10,308 nt of DNA, taken from the NCBI GenBank assembly GCA_947630635.1, contig CANRIJ010000049.1:1-10308 (forward strand), written 5' to 3'. The DNA is from an uncultured Spirochaetaceae bacterium. Its GTDB lineage: Bacteria; Spirochaetota; Spirochaetia; Sphaerochaetales; Sphaerochaetaceae. Below the pieces are notes generated by a model. That model had not been told where the DNA came from, did not search any database, and saw nothing but the letters and a program-made list of their open reading frames with translations. A program made the translations under genes and the position numbers. Shown in pieces: positions 7,023 to 10,308 of the stretch (position 1 is the first letter of the stretch; each line of letters begins with the position of its first letter).

Positions 7023-7631
7023 ATGCCGAAGATTATTGGTATAACAGGTGGTTCTGGAAGCGGTAAGAGCACAGTTGTCAGAAGGATAAAGGAGAGTTAT
7101 CCTGAGTCGCTTTTGGTGCAGATGGATAACTACTATAAGTCAGCTCCTTTTATCAATAATAGCAATATAACCGCCTTTAACTTCGATCACCCCGATGCCT
7201 TTGATATGGATCTACTCATTGAGAATCTTGAGGATCTAAAAGCTGGAAAGTCGATTATGATGCCGCAGTATGACTTTGTCACTCATAGGAGAAAGGATGA
7301 TCCAATTAGGGTGGATAGCTCTGAGATAATAATCCTAGATGGCCTCATGATCTTTTACGACAAGAGAATAAGAGACCTATGCGATCTAAAGCTCTTTGTT
7401 GATACGCCAGCGGATATACGCTTTATAAGAAGGCTAAAGAGAGATATATCCGAGAGAGGCAGAACGCTTGAGTCTGTAATTGAGCAGTATACCAATGTCG
7501 TGAGACCTGGGCACTATAACTTTGTTGAGCCCTATAAGGAATTTGCAGATCTCATTATCCCCGAGGGTGGCTACAACGAGAAGGCAATGCAGGTGCTCTT
7601 CAGCTTCGTATCCTCGCTTATAAGATCCTAA
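7023..7631 (+). CDS. udk: uridine kinase
   Basis: The 202-residue P-loop kinase phosphorylates uridine (and usually cytidine) to the monophosphate in pyrimidine salvage. Walker A GGSGSGKST is at 9-17. MDNYYK (34-39) carries the probable catalytic base Asp35. NFDHPDAFD is at 53-61, PQYDFVTHRR (81-90) is the nucleoside-binding segment, and LDGL (105-108) stands in the Walker-B-like position. RRLKRDISERGR (136-147) is the lid, and RPGHYNFVEPYKEFADLIIP (161-180) closes the family pattern. Many homologues have RPMHxxFIEP at that last position, so RPGHYNFVEP is a mild variant. A GAGGGG sequence in the end of lepA, 4 nt from the ATG, can serve as ribosome binding site. The stop overlaps that of the convergent gene at 7628. 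Assignment to the uridine kinase/phosphoribulokinase family is firm; uridine as substrate is inferred from similarity. Confidence 0.92.
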   Translation: MPKIIGITGGSGSGKSTVVRRIKESYPESLLVQMDNYYKSAPFINNSNITAFNFDHPDAFDMDLLIENLEDLKAGKSIMMPQYDFVTHRRKDDPIRVDSSEIIILDGLMIFYDKRIRDLCDLKLFVDTPADIRFIRRLKRDISERGRTLESVIEQYTNVVRPGHYNFVEPYKEFADLIIPEGGYNEKAMQVLFSFVSSLIRS

Positions 7632-8137
7632 AAGAGATTAATCTCTATATTCCTTATTCCTATGGGATAGTTTCCAAAATAGGCATTCTCCACCTTAAAG
7701 CTCTTGGCTGAGACTCTATTTGCCTCCCCAATCTCCGCATTTATCAAAAGCGTCATGTGGAAAGGAACCTCGTTGTATTTATAGATATCTGAGTAGGTCA
7801 TTGTGAGGATTCCATCAAAGACGAGAGTGCTCTCTACCTCTTTTTCAGAGAGCCTGTTGTTCTCTGCTGTCAGTGAGAAAGAGACCTCGGTGTCGCCTAT
7901 TTTGACTATTTCGCCCTCTGTGATTGAGAGCTCTTCTCCCTTGATTTGCGAGTTTTCAATCTCGCTTCTATATTTATTGCAAATCTCGTCTATTGTACTT
8001 GCTAGTGCCATGCTGTTGTCATTTGGATTTGGTATCTTGCTCTTAATTGTGTCCCTCTTCTCAAGAGTGGGATTTGAGGATGCAAAGAGAGAGATCGCGA
8101 ATGACAGAATAATCAGTATTAGTCCTATTTTCTTCAT
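7628..8137 (-). CDS. small exported protein of unknown function
   Basis: I do not recognise this 169-residue protein. The ATG at 8137 gives a clear Sec signal peptide: MKK, a hydrophobic core IGLILIILSFAISLF (4-18), and a probable type I cleavage after Ala19. There is no lipobox cysteine, so it should be soluble in the periplasm or outside. The mature part is about 150 residues, polar and acidic with short beta-prone stretches (EGEIVKIGDTEVSFSLT 74-90, STLVFDGILTMTYSD 103-117, HMTLLINAEI 127-136), a single Cys53 and no membrane segment or enzyme motif. The open frame extends to a TTG at 8164, which would spoil the signal peptide. The gene is last in a minus-strand set after a DMT permease, with a 57-nt gap. 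Its stop overlaps the stop of udk by 4 nt. A beta-rich periplasmic domain is a guess only. Confidence 0.75.
   Translation of the reverse strand: MKKIGLILIILSFAISLFASSNPTLEKRDTIKSKIPNPNDNSMALASTIDEICNKYRSEIENSQIKGEELSITEGEIVKIGDTEVSFSLTAENNRLSEKEVESTLVFDGILTMTYSDIYKYNEVPFHMTLLINAEIGEANRVSAKSFKVENAYFGNYPIGIRNIEINLF
7633..7646. terminator. perfect 14-bp palindrome at the convergent gene ends, possible weak terminator
   Basis: AGAGATTAATCTCT is a perfect palindrome 1 nt after the udk stop. On the minus strand the hairpin is followed by TTTTAG, which contains the stop codon of the opposing gene. On the plus strand no T-run follows. The stem is AT-rich and short, so termination here would be weak. 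Confidence 0.25.
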
Positions 8138-8138
8138 A

Positions 8139-8190
8139 ACCTGTTCCCGCTTTGAAGATAACAATGAAAATCAAAGGCGCGAAATCAGGT
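8139..8190 (-). promoter_or_regulatory. interrupted inverted repeat ahead of the exported-protein gene
   Basis: In the 57-nt gap, ACCTG pairs with CAGGT (8186-8190 with 8139-8143), and inside it CTTTGA pairs with TCAAAG, extendable by two pairs past a bulge. The loop is about 15 nt. On the minus strand the 3' arm covers ACAGGTT directly before ATG 8137, the most likely ribosome binding site. No T-run follows, so it is not an intrinsic terminator. Pairing was worked out by eye and may be coincidental. Confidence 0.25.
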
Positions 8191-8194
8191 GGAG

Positions 8195-9085
8195 TTAGAG
8201 AAAGAGTATGATTACTCCCGATATTGATATAAGCGTTCCTAGTAGCGAGAGAAGAGTAATGTGCTTTTTGAAAACGAAGCGATCGATTGGCAGGAGGAGC
8301 ACTGGTGAGACCTGGGCGATTGCCGATACTATTCCAGCGGGGGCCAAGGTGAAGGCAACCATCTGGCTGCTCATTCCCACAACAGGTCCGGCAATGACAG
8401 CGGCAATCATGATGACCAGGTATTTTTTCCTTTTAAAGAATCCAAGGTCTCTGAAGAATGTCCTCTCGAAAAAGAGCGTGTAGATCAGAAATGACAAGAA
8501 GCCTCCGACATTTCGAATCAGGTTGGATGCAATAGGCGTGATGTCATCTAGTGCGTATTTTGCAAGGATATATGAAAGAGCTTGGAAAAATGATCCCAAG
8601 AGGGCAAAGAGCACGCCCTTTTTGATGTTCTTTCTCTCATCTGTTTTGGCTCTTTTCTCGCTGAGTATCATCAGGACAATGCCTGAGAGGGTCAATAGAA
8701 TTCCCAGCATTTGAATAAGTCTCAGTCTCTCATTAAAGAGTGCCCACGACATTGCAGCTGTGAATACCGGCGATAGTGTGAGTATTACGAGCGACTCTCT
8801 TGCTCCTAAGAGAATGTAGGCTCTGAACATAAGCATATCTGTGATAAAATAGCCGATGCATCCCGAGATCAGAAGAACGATATATGTGGTAGGTGATGAG
8901 GAAAGAGGAAGGCGATGGTCAAATGCGAGTGTCACAACTAGGATCAATGGAAGGGCGACCCACATTCTTGCATTTGCAATAAATGAGGAGTTGCTTCTCT
9001 CTCCAAGATACTTCCACGAGACGCTGTTGCTGGCCCAGCATGCTGCTGTGAGAAGCGCAAGAAGCTGGCCTAGAAATTCGTTCAT
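8195..9085 (-). CDS. DMT-superfamily permease with two EamA domains
   Basis: The 296-residue protein is almost entirely hydrophobic and fits the 10-helix EamA/DMT layout, two repeats of five helices (about residues 3-142 and 155-296) joined by a charged linker (SEKRAKTDERKNIKK, 142-156). The first repeat ends with the pattern LSPVFTAAMSWALFNERLRL followed by GILLTLSGIVLMI. The second ends with the equivalent SAIAQVSPVLLLPIDRFVF followed by GTLISISGVIILFL. This internal duplication is the hallmark of the family. Relatives export or import amino acids, nucleobases, sugars or drugs; the substrate cannot be read from the sequence. ATG 9085 has AGGGA at a distance of about 8 nt. It starts 1 nt after yidD ends, so the two are surely co-transcribed. 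Confidence 0.9.
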   Translation of the reverse strand: MNEFLGQLLALLTAACWASNSVSWKYLGERSNSSFIANARMWVALPLILVVTLAFDHRLPLSSSPTTYIVLLISGCIGYFITDMLMFRAYILLGARESLVILTLSPVFTAAMSWALFNERLRLIQMLGILLTLSGIVLMILSEKRAKTDERKNIKKGVLFALLGSFFQALSYILAKYALDDITPIASNLIRNVGGFLSFLIYTLFFERTFFRDLGFFKRKKYLVIMIAAVIAGPVVGMSSQMVAFTLAPAGIVSAIAQVSPVLLLPIDRFVFKKHITLLSLLGTLISISGVIILFL

Positions 9086-9086
9086 T

Positions 9087-9404
9087 CTATTTTTCCCTAT
9101 TCATGCTTTCTTTGAAGTTTTTATCAAAATCCTTGGGTTTCTTTCTAGCCTCCCAGTCTATTTTTATTCTTTTGAATGAGAATTCCTCTGGTATGGGATC
9201 AGGACCGCCAAAGAAGCTCTTTCTGCATCGGGCTATTCTCACAACTCCCAAAATGGTTCCTCTTAATATTCCGAATTTCTTCACTGCCTCCAGAAAGTAT
9301 GTAGAGCAGCTTGGCTCATAGCGGCATGATGGAGCTGTAAATGGGGATATTATTCCCTTATAGAGGTAGACTGGTATTAAGTAGAGCTCCTTTAGGATAT
9401 TCAC
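9087..9404 (-). CDS. yidD: membrane protein insertion efficiency factor YidD
   Basis: The 105-residue protein carries the YidD signature: an amphipathic N-terminus (LYLIPVYLYKGIISPF), then APSCRYEPSCSTYFLEAVKKFG (24-45) with Cys27 and Cys33, and RIARCRKSFFGGPDPIPEEF (56-75) with Cys60. Family members usually read PSCRFxPTCSxYAxEA and RCHPFxxGGxDPVP. YidD is a peripheral inner-membrane protein thought to help insertion with YidC. The last 30 residues are a charged, lysine-rich tail. The start is GTG 9404; no ATG precedes the conserved region and an in-frame TAG lies four codons upstream. No Shine-Dalgarno sequence is visible. yidD usually lies between rnpA and yidC beside rpmH; here it heads an unrelated pair with the DMT permease. 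Confidence 0.94.
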   Translation of the reverse strand: MNILKELYLIPVYLYKGIISPFTAPSCRYEPSCSTYFLEAVKKFGILRGTILGVVRIARCRKSFFGGPDPIPEEFSFKRIKIDWEARKKPKDFDKNFKESMNREK

Positions 9405-9410
9405 TAAGTG

Positions 9411-9439
9411 ATTCTATGGGTATTAGTCAAAATCATCAA
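9411..9439 (-). promoter_or_regulatory. predicted yidD promoter, giving a leaderless transcript
   Basis: On the minus strand, TTGATG (9439-9434), a 17-bp spacer and TAGAAT (9416-9411) form a promoter with 4/6 and 5/6 consensus matches. The seventh base after the -10 element is G9404, the first base of the yidD GTG. Transcription starting there would give no 5' leader, which fits the missing ribosome binding site. Confidence 0.5.
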
Positions 9440-9551
9440 TAAGATATCTATTTCCATTGCAATGAGTTGGCCTGTTGCTTTGTTTTTTAATTTACAGTAT
9501 CTTAAGTTTTGTAATTAAAAAATCTGCCGAAGGGTTAGAAGAGCTCAATTG

Positions 9552-9580
9552 TTGACGCAAAAAGTGCCTTTTGCTAAACT
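9552..9580 (+). promoter_or_regulatory. extended -10 promoter of rpmF-acpP-rnc
   Basis: TTGACG (9552-9557), a 17-bp spacer and TAAACT (9575-9580), with TGC directly before the -10 (9572-9574), form the best promoter in the window. It follows an AT-rich stretch (9481-9522) that could act as an UP element. The expected start is near 9586-9588, leaving a leader of about 33 nt before rpmF ATG 9620, which has AGAGAGG 6 nt upstream. Confidence 0.7.
9557..9574 (+). promoter_or_regulatory. inverted repeat filling the promoter spacer, possible operator
   Basis: GCAAAA (9557-9562) and TTTTGC (9569-9574) are perfect inverted repeats 6 bp apart. They run from the last base of the -35 to the base before the -10. 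An 8-bp palindrome, CTACGTAG (9579-9586), follows across the end of the -10 and up to the likely start. A dimeric repressor site would look like this, but no regulator is identified. Confidence 0.35.
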
Positions 9581-9619
9581 ACGTAGCTGTTCTAATAGAG
9601 AAAGTAAGAGAGGAAAAAG

Positions 9620-9805
9620 ATGGCAACACCTATATATAAGACATCCAAGTCAAAAGCAGCTTCTAGAAAGGCAGCCAATATGAGGCTGAAGACTCCAGAG
9701 CTTACAACTTGCCCGACTTGCGGTAATCTCATCCCTTCGCATCATGTATGTCCTAAGTGTGGATATTATGGTGGAAAGCAGATAATAAAGAAGGATGAGG
9801 AGTAG
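9620..9805 (+). CDS. rpmF: 50S ribosomal protein L32
   Basis: This 61-residue protein has the normal L32 length. It has a basic Lys/Ser/Arg-rich N-terminus (SKSKAASRKAANMRLK, 9-24) that threads into rRNA, followed by a zinc ribbon with CPTC (Cys31, Cys34) and CPKC (Cys44, Cys47). All four cysteines are kept, so this is the zinc-binding form rather than the cysteine-free paralogue some bacteria use under zinc limitation. It is preceded by AGAGAGG 6 nt from the ATG and by the strongest promoter seen here. acpP starts 2 nt after its stop, the common rpmF/fatty-acid gene linkage. Confidence 0.97.
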   Translation: MATPIYKTSKSKAASRKAANMRLKTPELTTCPTCGNLIPSHHVCPKCGYYGGKQIIKKDEE

Positions 9806-9807
9806 TC

Positions 9808-10050
9808 ATGACAGAGGCTGAAGTATTTAAGAAAGTCAAGGATTTGGTTGTAGAGAAACTTGGTGTAGATCCAGCTAAGGTTACTATGGAAGCAAGTTTC
9901 AGAAAGGACCTTGGAGCTGACTCGCTCGACACATATGAGCTTGTGTATGCTATTGAGGAAGAGACTGGAATCACAATCTCGGATGATATGGCAAATGAGT
10001 TCGAGACTGTTGGGGATGCGGTTAAATTTTTGCAGAAGGAACTTAGCTGA
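9808..10050 (+). CDS. acpP: acyl carrier protein
   Basis: The 80-residue acidic protein is a four-helix ACP. The motif GADSLD (36-41) holds Ser39, to which 4'-phosphopantetheine is attached by holo-ACP synthase. The flanking DLGADSLDTYELVYAIEEE matches the recognition helix II of fatty-acid ACPs (usually DLGADSLDTVELVMALEEE). It carries growing acyl chains for fatty-acid and phospholipid synthesis in the cytoplasm. A strong ribosome binding site, GAGGAG, lies 5 nt before ATG 9808 inside the end of rpmF. The usual neighbours plsX, fabH, fabD, fabG and fabF are not here; rnc follows directly. Confidence 0.97.
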   Translation: MTEAEVFKKVKDLVVEKLGVDPAKVTMEASFRKDLGADSLDTYELVYAIEEETGITISDDMANEFETVGDAVKFLQKELS

Positions 10051-10052
10051 TC

Positions 10053-10308
10053 TTGTCTAAGAAAACCTTTAAAAGAGAGGCTCCTGACCTTTCCGATGAG
10101 AGGAAGGCGGAGCTTCTTTCATTTTGCAGGGAACATAACATTGAGTTTGCCTCTATTGGGCTCTTAAATAGGGCATTTATACATACTTCCTTTGCAAATG
10201 ACTCATTAAATCCATTTGAGGACAATCAGCGCCTTGAGTTCTTAGGCGATTCTATTCTTGGAGCAGTCACTGCTGATTTTCTCTATAATCGATTCGAGAA
10301 TGAGGATG
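10053..10308 (+). CDS. rnc: ribonuclease III, N-terminal part (3' end outside window)
   Basis: The frame is open from TTG 10053 to the window end, giving 85 residues. RNase III cuts double-stranded RNA and matures rRNA precursors. The signature NQRLEFLGDSILG is at 58-70, with Glu62 and Asp66 as metal-binding residues, and RAFIHTSFAND (40-50) matches the conserved helix before it. The family norm is NERLEFLGDAVL, so Gln59 and Ser67 are mild changes. The start must be TTG: a TAG in the same frame lies three codons upstream (10044-10046) and no ATG or GTG occurs before the conserved region. The AAGGA at 10036-10040 is 12 nt away, long for a ribosome binding site, so coupling to acpP (stop 2 nt upstream) is likely. 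The C-terminal double-stranded-RNA-binding domain is beyond the window. Confidence 0.93.
   Translation, partial: MSKKTFKREAPDLSDERKAELLSFCREHNIEFASIGLLNRAFIHTSFANDSLNPFEDNQRLEFLGDSILGAVTADFLYNRFENED

Noticed and set aside
8138..8164. TTG start at 8164 for the exported protein
   Set aside because: It would put nine polar residues before the MKK signal peptide start. ATG 8137 gives a normal signal sequence.
7803..8198. A 131-residue plus-strand open frame opposite the exported-protein gene
   Set aside because: It resembles a reverse-complement shadow (Ser/Ile/Leu-rich). The minus-strand reading has a proper signal peptide and fits the operon, so the minus strand was preferred.
9459..9488. GCAATG/TGTTGC stem followed by a T-run, terminator-like on the plus strand
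   Set aside because: The stem is short with two G-T pairs and an 8-nt loop, and no plus-strand gene upstream would need terminating.
1..10308. Recurring AGAGAG/CTCTCT words throughout the window as a possible dispersed repeat
   Set aside because: They fall in different frames of genuine genes and reflect codon preference (GAG, AGA/AGG, CTC, TCT). No longer repeated unit was found.

Overview
The window is an ordinary, densely packed bacterial housekeeping region. It holds 13 protein genes (11 complete, 2 cut by the window edges) and one tRNA gene. Gene content and order (ispE, rplY/ctc, pth, tilS, ftsH, lepA; then rpmF, acpP, rnc), the MEP isoprenoid gene ispE, and the AGA/AGG-, GAG- and CTT/CTC-rich codon use would fit a spirochaete of the Treponema/Sphaerochaeta kind. 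That assignment is an inference from general knowledge and was not tested by a search. I see no phage, transposon, CRISPR array, toxin-antitoxin pair or biosynthetic cluster, and nothing that looks like a new multi-gene system.

Layout, left to right. Positions 2-454 (+) are the C-terminal part of ispE. A tRNA-Gln(UUG) gene follows at 478-549. Then comes a tight + strand block: rplY (632-1273), pth (1257-1820), tilS (1786-3060), ftsH (3126-5213), lepA (5213-7021) and udk (7023-7631). rplY/pth/tilS overlap in different frames, ftsH/lepA share one base, and lepA/udk are 1 nt apart. The block resembles a condensed form of the ctc-pth...tilS-hpt-ftsH arrangement of Bacillus, with hpt missing. It encodes ribosome and translation functions (L25, peptidyl-tRNA hydrolase, tRNA-Ile lysidine synthase, EF4), membrane proteolysis (FtsH) and pyrimidine salvage (uridine kinase).

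A three-gene minus-strand block follows, read from right to left: yidD (9404-9087), a DMT/EamA permease (9085-8195) and a small signal-peptide-bearing protein of unknown function (8137-7628). It converges on udk with overlapping stop codons. The 215-nt gap 9405-9619 is the only sizeable intergenic region. It carries back-to-back promoters, one for yidD and one extended -10 promoter for the rightmost + strand block rpmF (9620-9805), acpP (9808-10050) and rnc (from 10053, cut by the window end). That last block is the familiar L32/acyl-carrier-protein/RNase III cluster without the fatty-acid synthesis genes that often lie inside it.

The points most worth a second look are regulatory. The predicted promoters of ftsH and yidD both place the transcription start at or within a few bases of a start codon that has no Shine-Dalgarno sequence, which suggests leaderless mRNAs. 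The rpmF-acpP-rnc promoter has a perfect inverted repeat filling its -35/-10 spacer, which looks like an operator. FtsH also has an unusually long hydrophilic N-terminal tail.
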